Part shown: piece by piece, positions 1 through 10,932 of the stretch
Layout of the letters: the number at the start of each line of letters is the position of its first letter
Numbering within the stretch: position 1 is the stretch's first letter
Origin: Chinchilla lanigera
Taxonomy: Eukaryota; Chordata; Mammalia; Rodentia; Chinchillidae
Assembly: GCF_000276665.1 (NCBI RefSeq)
Contig: NW_004955423.1
Span: 4,758,397-4,822,396 of the forward strand
DNA length: 64,000 nt
Reading direction: 5' to 3'
The notes under the pieces: model-generated
What the model saw: the letters and a program-made list of their open reading frames with translations, nothing else
Told to the model about the DNA's origin: nothing
Databases searched by the model: none
Program-made: the position numbers and the translations under genes

Positions 1-600
1 TGACTTACTTCCACCGCTATACATTTGTATCATACAGTGTTTTTTACTGCACTAGAAATCCTCTATTCTCTGTCAGATATTCTCTTCCATTCTGGAGACT
101 GCCTTTTAATTCAGCAGATCGCTTACTTTGCTGAGCAGAAACTACTTAATTTAATGTTGCTCAGTTTCCTTTACTTCCTATCTTGGCTTTACGCTCTTGG
201 TCATATCCAAGAAACCATTGTCATGACCAACATCAGTAAGATTTTGCCTGTGTTTTTTTACCAGAAGTTTCAATATCTGGTTTTCGTTTAAGTCTTTAAT
301 CCATTTCAAAATATTTATTTCACAGTGTCTCAGGGGTACAGTAACACTTGTTTGCATGAGGATAACCAGTTTTTCTAACAGTGTTTGTTAGCAAGATCAT
401 TCTTAGTCTCTAATGTGCTCGTTACCTGTTTGTAAAATGCCAATTGACTGTACGTGGTGAATTTACTTCTGGGTTGTCTATTCTTTCTTATGGCTGATGT
501 GTCTGTTTTCAGGCAACTAACGTAATTCTGTAATTATTGTAGCTTTGTACTATATTTTGAAATCAAGAAACGTGATACTTCTAGCTCTTGACAGTTCTGA
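1..600 (-). mobile_element. Old L1 fragment, antisense
   Basis: The stretch reads as a diverged L1 3' part in reverse orientation. Phrases such as 'taagtctttaatccattt' and 'attattgtagctttgtacta', typical of reversed mammalian L1 ORF2 3' ends, occur in the expected order. No reading frame survives. The family assignment is from pattern memory, and the right edge is approximate. Confidence 0.6.
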
Positions 601-3230
601 GTGTTGTTTTCAAAGAGTTTCACTTTAATTTATGGACCACTGAAAATTTTGTATTCCATAATTAATAGAGATCATGATAGATAGCGAGGGTAAACAACCT
701 CTTGGAGCCAAAACCCATTACTCATTAAAAGCATGACTTGTGTTTTCCTCTGTGGTAATCAGGGACTTGAGGCCGTTTGTACTAAAAAATGTGATTTCCA
801 ATTTGTTGCTAATATGCCCTCTAGGTAACTCAAAGCATAGGAAACTTGAGCTTCATTCCTATGTCTCTGTTACAACATTAAAACATCAGGTTAAATTTGT
901 TCTCAGTTCTGCACATAGCTTCAGTCCTTGTTTCAGTGATAACAGAAATTAAAACTGAAGCCATCATCAGAAATTTTACCCACAAAAACTTCAAATGTAA
1001 AGTAAGAAAGAATGCTAAGAGCACTTAGCTTTTGCAGTTGAAAGCTAGAGGGCACAATTGTGACAAAGATCAAGCTGGCCCCTTACAAATGAAGTCAGAG
1101 AAATCGCAAAGGCTCTTCAGCTTGAGCAGCTGGACAAGCTACCACAGTTCTGATGAAAAGGTTGAGACAGGCCCATTCAGAAAAGAATCAGGCCAGATTT
1201 TATGCGTTTGGTGGAGTGGGGGAGAGTCAGGTTCCTCATGGTCTCAGCACTGCTTTGGCAGGATGGTTGAGGAAATGTCCTTACTGCTTGCGGAGCAGTC
1301 GGTGTTCATGAGAATCTGGTTCTTCTTGGGCCATTCTCAGCCCTGTGAGGCTCTGCTCGAATACAAGGTTCAGGGCAATGACTGGAAACATCTGGGCGTA
1401 GCTGAGTGTTCCCGTAAATCACTTATCTTGGTGTCCTCAGTGCTGAAGGGGGGTGAGATACGTTATGCACAGTCAGGGCTATCAACCATGTTTTGCCAGC
1501 TTTCTGATGGATGCTCTCTAAATGATAACGTGCCTGTACGTAGAGCAGAGAAGGGGTTTGGTTTAAAGTTTTAAGGTAGTAAAAGTGACATAGACAGTGA
1601 AGGTTAAGTGTTGTGTTTTGCCTTTACTTCTCTACCGACCAGCTACAGGTCCAATGAAGAGTTGTTGCTTTTTAGCAAAAACATTTCTCTGAAGTTCCTG
1701 GCACCTTGGAAGAAAATGAACATCATGCTTTTAATGAGTAACAGATTTAGGGCCCAGCAGCGTGTTTGTCCACTTTGCCTATGGTCATCTTGGCTGTTCA
1801 TTTGATGTCCTTCTCCTTTTCTTACTCATGTTTCTCTCTAAGCTGTGAAAGCACACTAAGCTACACTCCCAGATGTATTTAATTTCTTATTTCAAGGCAG
1901 GGTTTTGCTAATTTGTCCAGGCTGGTCTGGAACTTGAGAGCTTCCTGCTTCATCTTCCCAGCCCATTTTGCACAAGTACAGTTGTTTGGGTCAGAGAAGT
2001 TATACAATCCTGGGGCAATTCTCAGCCAATGGGAACTAGATAAATAATCTAAATTTTCCCTCAAAAAATGATTTTGAAATACAGTAGTACCCATTTCAAG
2101 GACACATATTTGCAAGTTATTCAGTTTGCAAACAAAAACTTTCAGCAAAATTTTGGTGCCATCTGCAAACTGCATCAGGTGACAAACATGACCATGGTCA
2201 TCTTCCTCACACAAACAAGGACAGAACCAAATTCCTTAAAATTGTAAAACAAATTAAGTACCTAAACTGAAGCACCAGTGTACATTGTCTATAATTCTTC
2301 AATTAATCCACTAGGGGACTGATGTCTAGTTACGTAGCATGGCCACCAACTCATTACTTTGCTTCTTTGTGTTTTCCATTTTGTCTCTCTCATGTTTTCT
2401 TTTCCTCTTCTCCATTCCTGTGGCTTCCTGCAATATATCCCAAATAATAAACCGTATGAATGTCAGTGTCCTTTCCCTGCAGGGAGGCCCTAAATAAAAA
2501 CACCTCCCCATGGGAGCTTCAGGCCTCATCACTTCTCTCCTCATTTCAATAAACCTTTAATAAAGCTCCATTAAAGCCACTGTGTATGTTAGAAACACAT
2601 AGGGGCAACATTACGATTTTGTACATCTGGTAGTGTTTTGTAAGTGGATTTGCACTTTTGTAAATTTATATATTATCATAAGTTTACATTTAATAATTTC
2701 ATAATTGATTATAGGTTTCTATATACTTTATTTTATTACCAATAATTTACTATAGATTCCATTCTGATATTAAAAATCAGTTTTCAGGGGAAAATGCAAT
2801 CATTCCCATTTTACTGAATAAATTAAGTTTTTCAGTAACCACGTGATAGCAGCACCTACAAGCTTTGCCTACTGAAGTAGAGCCTTGTGAAACCTGAATG
2901 GCAAGTGTACTGTTTCTTAGCCTGTGATTAGAGAGGACAGAAATCCCACCACCAGGTCTTCATAAACTTCCCCCTGGCCCACCTGACTCAGTCTAGCTAG
3001 AGGCACATGCTATATGCCCAAATGTTTGGCTCCCTAGCTCACTCACAGGGACTGGCAGATCTGAGTACGTGTCCCCCAAATAAAGCAGACTTTCCTGCAT
3101 TACCTCTATGTTCCATCATCACCCATTTATCTTTGACCTATGCATGTGTTGTGGAAGTTAGATATTTGGTGACGCTGACATGTGTATGTATGGCCCAGGC
3201 ACCTCAATAACAACTCACATGAATGAAAAT
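601..3230. other. Unassigned non-coding stretch
   Basis: I recognise no gene here. The part from 1032 to 1574 is open in one frame for 180 codons and is richer in GC than its surroundings, but the peptide shows no domain I know and has no splice context. A weak B1-like SINE in reverse orientation lies near 1890-1990 ('caggctggtctggaacttgag'). Near 2540-2580 there are two AATAAA-type hexamers, which could be an old LTR or a processed-transcript end. Confidence 0.4.
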
Positions 3231-4839
3231 CAGATGAGTGGAGACAGGCTTCCTTGTTTGCTCAAAAGAGTTAAGATGTTTTACATGTTTAACCCTAATG
3301 ATTTTAGAAGTAGGCACTCATGTATGCATTCTGGAATGGATCCAATAACCTGTAAGACACTGACAGCTGGAGTGGTGATAATCCTGTGCAGGTTGTAGCA
3401 CTACACACACTAAACCAAGCAATCTATAGCTGATAGGTCAGAGCTGCCCATGGGAGCTTTGAAAATACTCTGTAGGAGCTCATTCATTTGCATGTTGTCT
3501 CTGGATGCTCCAGATGAGTAGTTGCAATGCAGACTCTGAGGTATGAAATATTACCATTTGCTTTTTTAGGAAAAATGTATCCACAGGGAAGGGAGTCAGT
3601 GAGGAGGCAGAGGGAGGAGGAGAATGTGCCCTGCCCTGCACAGCTTGGCTGTCTCAGGCATTTCCTACCTCATCTGCCACTGTCCCACTCTGCACTCTAT
3701 TCCTCTTTTTACTCCACAAACTTTGCTGTTCACTTCCTCACTGATGAAAACTGTGCCTTTGAAACTGTGCTGATTGGCTTCATTGATGTACAAAGTAGCT
3801 ACTGACGTTAGGAGAGGTTCTGTATATTAGTGAAGTATAAGAATATTGAACAAAATATCAGCAGTGAATATCTCTGGATAATACAGTGAGAGGTTATTCA
3901 TTTTTGTCTTTACTTGTTATCACTTTTTAAGTATTGCATTAGGGATCAACTATGTGCTTAGTATTCCCTATATTGGAGAACATGTGTTAAAAACATTAAG
4001 CATCCTTCTTTAGAAAAACACCCAGGACTTTCTCCTAAGAGAAACATGCTTGAAGTAGTTGTGGTTTATGTAACTTTGCTTGTATTTGTGCCATGTATGT
4101 TCTGGTTTTTCCATGTGCAAGGACACTGCAGCCACCAGTGAGCTGTGCCAAGAAGGGAAGTGGGGAAGCCCTCCAAGATGGGGAGGACAGAAGAGAAGGG
4201 GTGTGAACGTGTTGACCGAGGTGACTCTGGAGTAACTGTGGCCTTTCCTTTCATTCTCATCTCTGCCCCGAACGTCCTCACTGAAGCTGCAGTCACAAGT
4301 CTCAGACTTGCCTCTGCTGGCATTTGACAATGGTAGCTGGTGGGCAGGAAGTTTTAGGAGCATGGACCTATGAAAAGAAGCTGAGCAAGGACCTTGAAAA
4401 GAAGTTGCTACCTCTTCAAGTTTTCTTCTTGTTTCCCATAAAGCACCCACAGGAAACCCCAGGGAACCATTTCAATGAGTCAGAATTGCCCTGTCACTCT
4501 CCTAGGGGGCCCAGAGCAAATGTTCCTCCTGATATACCTTTAGGTATTCACTCCCATCTACCGTCTTTAACCGTGTGATGTATGAAACAGTGTGATGCTT
4601 TCACTGAGCATGCTCAGAAGTGTGCCCGCCTCTGCATGGGATAACAACTTTCAAGAATATGCACTAATCTCCCCAATAAATTAAACAGTGCTCTGGAAAG
4701 TATCCCCAATACTCTCGCTGATTGCTGTGAGTAATAAACCTTTCTTCACTCTTTTATCTCTTCAGTGTGCCTATCAACATTGTACTTACCATGAGTTGAA
4801 TAGTTTCTTGTTTTAAAATATGAATGTGAATTACCTTAC

Positions 4840-4849
4840 TTTGAATTTC
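4840..4849. promoter_or_regulatory. Degenerate ISRE-like site, copy 0
   Basis: TTTGAATTTC, about 20-30 bases before the exon-1 homology. The reverse complement is GAAATTCAAA, one base off the GAAANNGAAA core. Known GBP promoters carry an ISRE at this place. Functional state is unknown. Confidence 0.25.
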
Positions 4850-4869
4850 AATTTTAGTGCTGGAGTCCC

Positions 4870-5002
4870 TTTGTGGAAGGAGTAGCTTCCTTACTGTTTT
4901 TGTTTTTGCATATATGGAGGAGGAACAGAGAAGTGAAGGAGACCAAGCAGTGAATGAGAAGCAGCTGAGAAGTGTGCTTGGGTCTGTGGTGCTGGGAAAC
5001 AG
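4870..5002 (+). pseudogene. GBP non-coding exon 1 (copy 0), relic
   Basis: It aligns with the first exons of units A and B and ends at a good donor (AACAG|GTATGT, intron from 5003). There is no downstream GBP exon before the provirus, so it is an orphan first exon. The 5' edge is uncertain. Confidence 0.45.
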
Positions 5003-5796
5003 GTATGTCCACTGCCTTTGTGACTGAACTTAGTCTTGACTTTGATGTGATTTCTGATTTCTGGCAGCTGGAAAGCACAGGAAGGCCAGATTTCCTGTTG
5101 TCTGACCCGCAGATGTCCGTGGCTGAGTTTACCTCTGGAAAGGTCTGTTTCCCCCTGTTTTCCAGACAGCTGGGAAGTGACAGCCAGACACACAAAGCCC
5201 CCTGATATGTGGCTCCCTGCTAAGTTCAGAACTGTAGAAAGTGGAGAGGGGAGAGCCCTGCACAGATGTCTGCCTGCCCGTCTCAGCCCCTGGAGTAGCT
5301 CTGGGATACACAGAACAAGGCCATCCTTGCCAAGTAGGTTACAGACAATTTTAATAAGAAGAGTTTTTCTCATAAAACACATTTCTTATAGGCCAACTCC
5401 AGAATACTTCAGCATAAGGGCTCTGTGATAATCCATGTAGAAATAAATTTAGTTGTAACTGAATCTCATTGGTTAAAAATAACTATATAGTCAAAACTCT
5501 TTGTGTGAGATGTCTGCCCTTCCTATGGGGACAGTTAAGTCACCTGTGGTACTTGTTAACATACAGATGTTTTTAGGCCTAGAAATCTTGGTTTTAACCA
5601 TCTCTTTGGATGATTTTTATGTATCCAAGTTTGAAAATCATTCCTGTAGAGGATCTTACAGATGTACTTGTTTAATACAAAGTTGAAAGTCCTGTAATTC
5701 ATTCATAGCTAAGAAACCAGGGACGTTTATATGTTGCTTGTAGTAAGAGTCTCATTGTCCCAGAGATTCCTTTAATCCTTTCTTCAGAGATGGGAT

Positions 5797-6174
5797 TGAT
5801 AGGTTTCTCCATTACTATAATTCCTTTTGAGTCACTGTGATGCCACCTACTGGAGACTATATGCCATGGCCAATATGGCACTGGCCCTTAAAAGCCATGT
5901 GCTAAGCCCCACCCTTCTTTCCAGAGTCAAATTACGACTTCCTACTCCCCATTATGTAATATCCTGTTCCATTTTCCCACACTCCTACCCAATGCTAGCC
6001 TGCCACATCAGCTAGCCCACCCTCTAAACCCTGCCTCTAACCTGACCATATTTAACATTGTTCCCTTAGCCTGGCCCTTAGAAGATCCTCTTTCTCTCTG
6101 TGATCTTCTCTGTCCCCGCAATAAAGGCATTTTATTGTTTTATTACTTTCTGCGCTGCTGGCTGAAATCCATCA
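5797..6174 (+). repeat. 5' LTR of provirus
   Basis: Starts TGATAGG and ends ATCA. It shares with the 3' LTR the segments 'tataattcctttt', 'ccaatatggcactggcc', 'aagccccacccttctt' and 'ttcctactcccc'. An AATAAA hexamer lies at 6120-6125. A presumptive primer-binding site starts three bases after its end. Confidence 0.8.
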
Positions 6175-6177
6175 TTA

Positions 6178-6195
6178 TGGTGCCTTGTGACTCAG
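6178..6195 (+). promoter_or_regulatory. Presumptive primer-binding site
   Basis: TGGTGCC directly follows the 5' LTR, as expected for a retroviral tRNA primer site. Only the first seven bases look canonical, so I cannot assign the tRNA. Confidence 0.4.
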
Positions 6196-6283
6196 ACTGG
6201 TGGGGGTTGTGTGGCCTTGCTACAGGAAGGGACTTTCCCTCCCTCGATTTAAAGCCCCCTCCTGCTAAAGAGCCGCTTTTCCT

Positions 6284-8470
6284 TTGTCTGGATATTTGCT
6301 GTTGCTAGCCTGCATGCAACACCAGCTTGCTCCAAATCTCACAGATGCACTTCCTTTCCATTCCAGGGAGTCTTGTCTTATATTCTTTTCCGTAAATCAT
6401 AGGCCTATGTCAAGACTCCCTTCCAGGACTACTGTGTCCTTTCTGCCCTACAGGACTCCCTTCTGCCTTCTCTGTAATGACTGGGAGGGTAGATTTGGGC
6501 ACTTTCTCCTCTCTTGCATCTCTGAAAGGGTGACAACCTTCTCAGGGGTTATGAGACCGGCTGTTCTAGCCTCCAGCTCACCTTTGATCTGGTCATAAAA
6601 TGGGAAAGATTTATTCCCATCCTTCCAAAACACATTCTTCTTGGTTGTCTCCTGTCCAACTTAACTGCTTTGAGATTCAGAGATACCCTCAGACCAAAAC
6701 AATTAATCTTTTATTACCAGATGGTCTGGCTTCATTACAAACTAGACAATGAGAGCCAGTGGCCTGAAGATGGCACTTTTGATCTTACTATTCTTAGAGG
6801 TCTAGATAACTTCTGCTATTGCAACAGCAAGTGGAAGGAATTATGCCTTTATTGCTCTTAAGTCATGTTCTTCCCTCCTCCAGGCATGTGGGACTGCCCA
6901 AATCTGTTTGGCCCATTCCACACCACCAAAATCCCCTCCTAAATCCTCTCCTAACCCTCTCGATGATGTTCCTCCTGTCTTCACTCCTCCTCCACCCTGT
7001 CTTCAGCCTCCACAAACTGACTCTTCACCCTCTCCCTCCCAGCCTGATCCTAATCAGCCAGGTGGCCAAACCCCCTCACCTGAGCCAACTCAGCCAGCAG
7101 CCCAGTCCCCTTCTCTCTACCCTCCTTTACCCATTTCTGAGCCTTCTCCATCTCCCAAACCTGCTGTTTGTCTAGCTCCCACTTTCCAGACACTACCCTC
7201 CCACCCTACTCCTTCTCCTTCTGCCCCTCTGCCTTCTCCCCCACCCTCAGCCCCACGCACCCGGTCCCACACTTGATCTCATTCTCCTCCTCCTCCAGAG
7301 TCTCTGCCCTCTACAGACACCATGTCCATTTTATCTCAAGTTTCCTCTTCTCCAGCTTCTTCCCCTCCCCCTTTGACTTCCTCTCCTCTCACTCACCACA
7401 CCTGATCTAAGGGGGCACATGGTAGGAAGGCACAGGAGGGTGACTCTCAGCCACATGGTCACTGGCAGCCATCTTGCATTGAGCCACGTGGTCACAGGCA
7501 GCCATCTTGCTACAAGCCTCATGACCACTGGAGGCCAACCTTCCCTGAGTCAGATGGTCACCAGCAGCCATCTTTCTGCAGGTCACATGACCACCCTCTG
7601 CCATCTTGCCCTGACTCCTCGCCACCCCACTTTCCCGACTCCACTCACCCTTTACCACCTCCTAGTTCATCTCAACCTCAACTTATATGCCCCTTCAGGA
7701 GCAGGCTGGACCTAAAGGGCTAATTCTTATCCATGTTCCTTTTACCTTCTCCGACCTTTCACAGTTTTCTAATAAATTGGGGTCTCTTAAAGCTGATCCC
7801 CAAAGATATATTTCAAAATTGGAGTTTGTCACCAGCTCTTATGATTACATTATAAAGATCTTTTTACCATTCTCAACTCCACTCTTTCTCCTCAGCAGAA
7901 AAAGGAGTTATAAAAAGCAGCCCAAGAAAAAGCTAATATTAAGTACTGAGCTAATCCTGATTATCCTGATGGAGCTGCTGTGGTGCCATTTATGGATCCC
8001 TATTGGGACTATCAGGGTCCTGGGGGCTCCCACAAGGTCAACATTATGATTGACTGTATTATAGCGGGCCTTAAAAAAATCTCTCATAAGCTTGTTATCC
8101 ATAATGAACTTGTAAAACAGACTCAGAGAGGGACAATAAAAATCATGCTGAGCTCCTGGCTCGACTCACTGATACTCTAAGTCAGTTTACTGACATTGAT
8201 CCAGAGTCAAATGTGGAGATAGTACTTGTTAACTCACACTTTATCTCACAATCAGCCCTGAATATTCAAGCTAAATTTAAAAAAATCTGAGTTCGGCTCT
8301 CAGTCCTCACAGAAAGAGCTCTTAGCCTTGGCCTTTTGTGTTTTCAATAACAGAGAAGAATGACAGAAATTAGATAAAAAGGCTAGCAGGCTGACAGTTG
8401 CTAAGGTGGCTGCCCAATATCAGCACAAGCTTCTAATAGTGATACTTGGGCTTTCTAAAGCAGACAGACC
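6284..8470 (+). pseudogene. Proviral gag remnant
   Basis: Broken gammaretrovirus-like gag. A matrix-type motif WPEDGTFD is encoded at about 6760-6783. A proline-rich region (6908-7276, over 30% Pro), like the region between matrix and capsid, contains a YPPLP late-domain-like motif. Capsid-like text follows in pieces between about 7690 and 8180 in two other frames. The pieces lie in at least three frames, with in-frame stops between. A 33-bp tandem array (7451-7615) interrupts the region between the proline-rich and capsid parts. Confidence 0.65.
7451..7615 (+). repeat. 33-bp minisatellite, about five units, YY1-like cores
   Basis: Units start near 7451, 7484, 7517, 7550 and 7583. The pattern is CCACATGGTCAC, then TGGCAGCCATCTTG, then a short spacer. 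Units 1, 2 and 5 keep GCCATCTTG, whose complement CAAGATGGC matches the YY1 core; unit 4 has GCCATCTTT; unit 3 is diverged. Because 33 is a multiple of three, one frame encodes an 11-residue repeat (LSHMVTGSHLA-like). Confidence 0.8.
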
Positions 8471-8481
8471 TAAACAGGTGA

Positions 8482-9399
8482 ATGCCAAACAAGGTGGTGC
8501 CAGCAGCAATGCCTGAGCCTTTGGGATCTCCACCTTCCTCTGCCTACCTCGGGCCTCACAAATATGATTCTCTTTCCAAGCCTCATGCTACTCCTATTCT
8601 TTCCAGCTCCACTACACAAATACAACCTACGTACACCATAACTCTCTCTCTATCTGACCAAGGAATAGTGGATTCTTGCAATTTTCCTCTCTCAAATCCC
8701 AAGGTTACTTTTCATGTTCCATACTGTCAAATGGTGCCCATTCAACACACCTGGGATGAAAAGAGGTTATTAACCTGAGTGCGGGCTGGAAACACCTGGG
8801 TCCCCACACTTGTTAACTCATGTGTTGGCCCCAAGAGACCATGTTGTCATCTGCATAGCTTATATGTCATTCCCTGGCCTGTCACCCTTTGCCAATGGCA
8901 ACGTGTTGATACCAGTGTCTTCTATCTTGACACTCTAGGTTGCGAGACCATAGGTATAAATAAAGAGGGGTAAATCCTAAAAGATGCAGATCCTCCCACG
9001 TCAGCCAGGTATGTGGACTGGGGTGATAAGGTCAGGCAGGTAACGTTTTCAATCCCCAGTGCATTACATCCTCAACTCCTCCTGGATAAGACATGGGGCC
9101 TCTCCTTCAATAATCATGGCAAAAACTGGCAAACAACCTGTGGCAACTTTTTAACCCTAAGACCCGAGCTGGTAACCTCACTTCCAGTAATAGATGTTCT
9201 AGCTTACACTTCCATGGTCCTAAAATCTCAGATCACTCCTCATATTCCACAGCTTCTTTCACATGCCTACGACATGCTCTCACACTCCTCCAACTTTACA
9301 GAATTTTGGGTGTGTGTCCCTTATCAGCAGGACCTATACATGACAGCTCCTGCACACTGGATTCCTCACACCTATCTTTTCCACATAATCCAGCCATAG
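8482..9399 (+). pseudogene. Proviral env surface-subunit remnant
   Basis: Env SU-like text lies in three successive open pieces (8482-8778, 8779-8973, 9013-9399) with stops between. I assign it from its position before the TM region and its Cys/Trp-rich character. No signal peptide is visible, so the N-terminus was probably lost with pol. A change of frame separates it from the TM piece. Confidence 0.55.
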
Positions 9400-10067
9400 T
9401 AGGCCCACTGCTGATCTATCCCTCTCAACAGAGGCCAGCTAATCTCACCTGCCTGATCTCTGAGGTCAAAAACCTCTCTACAGCTAAACGACATACCCCA
9501 CTGCACACACTATGTTACACACACACAAAAAACAGGACTGTCTGTTCACCAAAGGGATGGCTTATAGGATGCAAAAAGGAAGCATACACTTATCTCCCCC
9601 CAAGGTGGATAGGATCATGCACATTGGCTTTCTTAGTTCCTGCCGTAACAATACATTCTCAAGACACCATAGAAGTATCCCTTCTATCTCAACCTCCAGA
9701 TATTCACCGAAACCACAAAACTAGGGGTGCTCAGGCTGCCATCCTTTTAGGAGCAAGCATTTTTGCAGTATTAGGAATAGGCTTGGGATCAGGAGGAATA
9801 TGCATGGGCATATATGCTCAACAGCTGTACAAACAGCTCTCCCTAGAGCTTCATCAAAGGATAGATGACATTACACCTGCCATACATTCACTTCACAATC
9901 AGGTTAATAGTCTTGCAGCAGTAATTCTCCAAAATCTATATGCCCTTGATGTCCTGACAGCTGAGAGAGGAGGAACCTGTGCTATGTTGGGAGAAGAATG
10001 TTGCTACTTTGTAAATGAATCTGGGGTCGTTATGGACAAGGTAAAAAAATATTCACATCTGGCTTGA
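9306..10067 (+). pseudogene. Proviral env, SU tail and TM ectodomain
   Basis: Open for 253 codons. The TM part begins with a hydrophobic, glycine-rich fusion-peptide-like segment after HKTR (about 9712-9790). A heptad-like helical stretch, the conserved LQN..ALD.LTA segment, and a CX6CC motif (Cys codons at 9978, 9999 and 10002) follow, which is the gammaretroviral/class I TM pattern. The frame is lost at a run of seven A near 10042-10048. It is an old, non-functional copy. Confidence 0.75.
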
Positions 10068-10155
10068 GCTTAAGTGCCTAGAACTGAGAAACTACCTCTC
10101 TTTCCCTACACCATGGTCCTGGTGGAATGATGCATTTGGGTCATGGGCACCATTC

Positions 10156-10383
10156 TTGCTATCTCTTCTAGGCCCTATAATCATGATAATGACCTGTTTA
10201 CTTGTAGGGCCCTGCATTTTTAAACTGTTGTCTAGTTTAATTCAATCCAGGCTTCGTGCAATCAAGGCTAATGAATTTGTTGTTCTCACAGACATCCCTA
10301 ACACTGGCTTTCATATAAGCAATACCCGTCGTCCCCTCGCCCCCTATCATAGCGATGCCCCTATTCAGCAGAAAGCAGTCTAA
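10156..10383 (+). pseudogene. Proviral env membrane anchor and tail
   Basis: A separate 75-codon frame continues the env TM homology: a ~25-residue hydrophobic segment (GPIIMIMTCLLVGP...), then a basic/polar cytoplasmic tail. It ends at a stop about 40 bases before the 3' LTR, the usual env position. It lies in a different frame from the ectodomain piece. Confidence 0.65.
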
Positions 10384-10409
10384 GAGGAGTTGTTGCCCCC
10401 CTATAAGCA

Positions 10410-10421
10410 AAAAGAAGAGGA
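10410..10421 (+). promoter_or_regulatory. Polypurine tract
   Basis: AAAAGAAGAGGA immediately precedes the TGATGG start of the 3' LTR. This is the standard plus-strand primer position and fixes the LTR start. Confidence 0.75.
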
Positions 10422-10831
10422 TGATGGTTTTCTGCCCTCATTATAATTCCTTTAGAGTTGCTGTGGGGTGGCCCACTGGAGGCCATGTACCAAGGCACTG
10501 ACCCCAAGTATGGCCCCAAGCCAATATGGCACTGGCCACTAGAGGCCATGTGATAAGCCCCACCCTTCTTCCTCTGAGTCAAATTACAACTTCCTACTCC
10601 CCTTTTTGTAGTATCCTCTTCATTTTCCCACACTTCCACCCAATGCTGGTCTGCCACATCAGGTGGTTCTCCCCCCTACACCCTTCCTTCAACCTGGCCC
10701 TACATAGCCATTGTTCTTCCAGCCAAGCCTTCAGAAGCTCCACCTTCCCCTTTCCAACTGTAGTTTTCTCCATGCCTACAATAAAGGCATTGTATTCTGT
10801 CTTATTTCTTTCTGTGCCAGAAAACATATCA
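10422..10831 (+). repeat. 3' LTR of provirus
   Basis: Starts TGATGG after the polypurine tract and ends ATATCA. AATAAA lies at 10780-10785. It carries about 30 bases absent from the 5' LTR (around 10490-10530, including a second 'ggcactg...' block) and has many substitutions, so the provirus is old or the LTRs differ in origin. The GBP spacer homology of unit A begins right after it. Confidence 0.8.
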
Positions 10832-10932
10832 GTGGTTACTTATAATTTTGTCAGCATTTTTACTACAAGCAGACTCATGTGTTGCTCATACCTTCCATTG
10901 AGCTGAAGGAAAATATCTCAGTGGATACTCAT

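Larger units (their letters stand above)
3240..5796 (+). other. Copy 0: partial GBP promoter/exon 1 region
   Basis: This segment is paralogous to about 14.1-15.25 kb in unit A and about 44.05-45.2 kb in unit B. Shared landmarks in order are a block ending 'cagacttgcctctgctg', a purine-rich first-exon segment, a donor after 'gggaaacag', a GC-rich segment ending near 5330, then 'ttaaaaataactatatagt' and 'cctagaaatcttgg'. No GBP coding exons follow; homology stops at the 5' LTR of the provirus. It looks like the front of a third GBP gene whose body has been lost. Confidence 0.7.
5797..10831 (+). mobile_element. Gammaretrovirus-like endogenous provirus, pol deleted
   Basis: Two related LTRs (5797-6174 and 10422-10831) enclose a leader, decayed gag and env. 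Gag is recognised by a matrix-like WPEDGTFD motif and a long proline-rich stretch. Env is recognised by a TM region with a gamma-type CX6CC motif. Gag runs almost directly into env near 8.47 kb: I see no protease, reverse transcriptase or integrase, so pol appears deleted. Several frameshifts and stops break both genes. No matching direct repeats flank the LTRs: the four bases before are GGAT and those after are GTGG. It sits exactly where copy 0 ends and unit A begins. Confidence 0.85.

Noticed and set aside
1032..1574. 180-codon open frame
   Set aside because: No domain, splice context or paralogue within the window. The open length is explained by GC-rich base composition. It could be a piece of an old processed pseudogene, but I cannot support that.
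4891..5382. 163-codon minus-strand open frame
   Set aside because: It lies across the copy 0 exon 1 and intron region; the matching places in units A and B are not conserved as protein. A chance frame.
6908..7276. Proline-rich 122-codon frame as a cellular gene
   Set aside because: It lies between LTRs after a matrix-like motif, so it is the proline-rich part of proviral gag.
7331..7658. Minus-strand frames over the 33-bp repeat
   Set aside because: The 33-bp period keeps any frame open once one unit is open; antisense shadows of the minisatellite.
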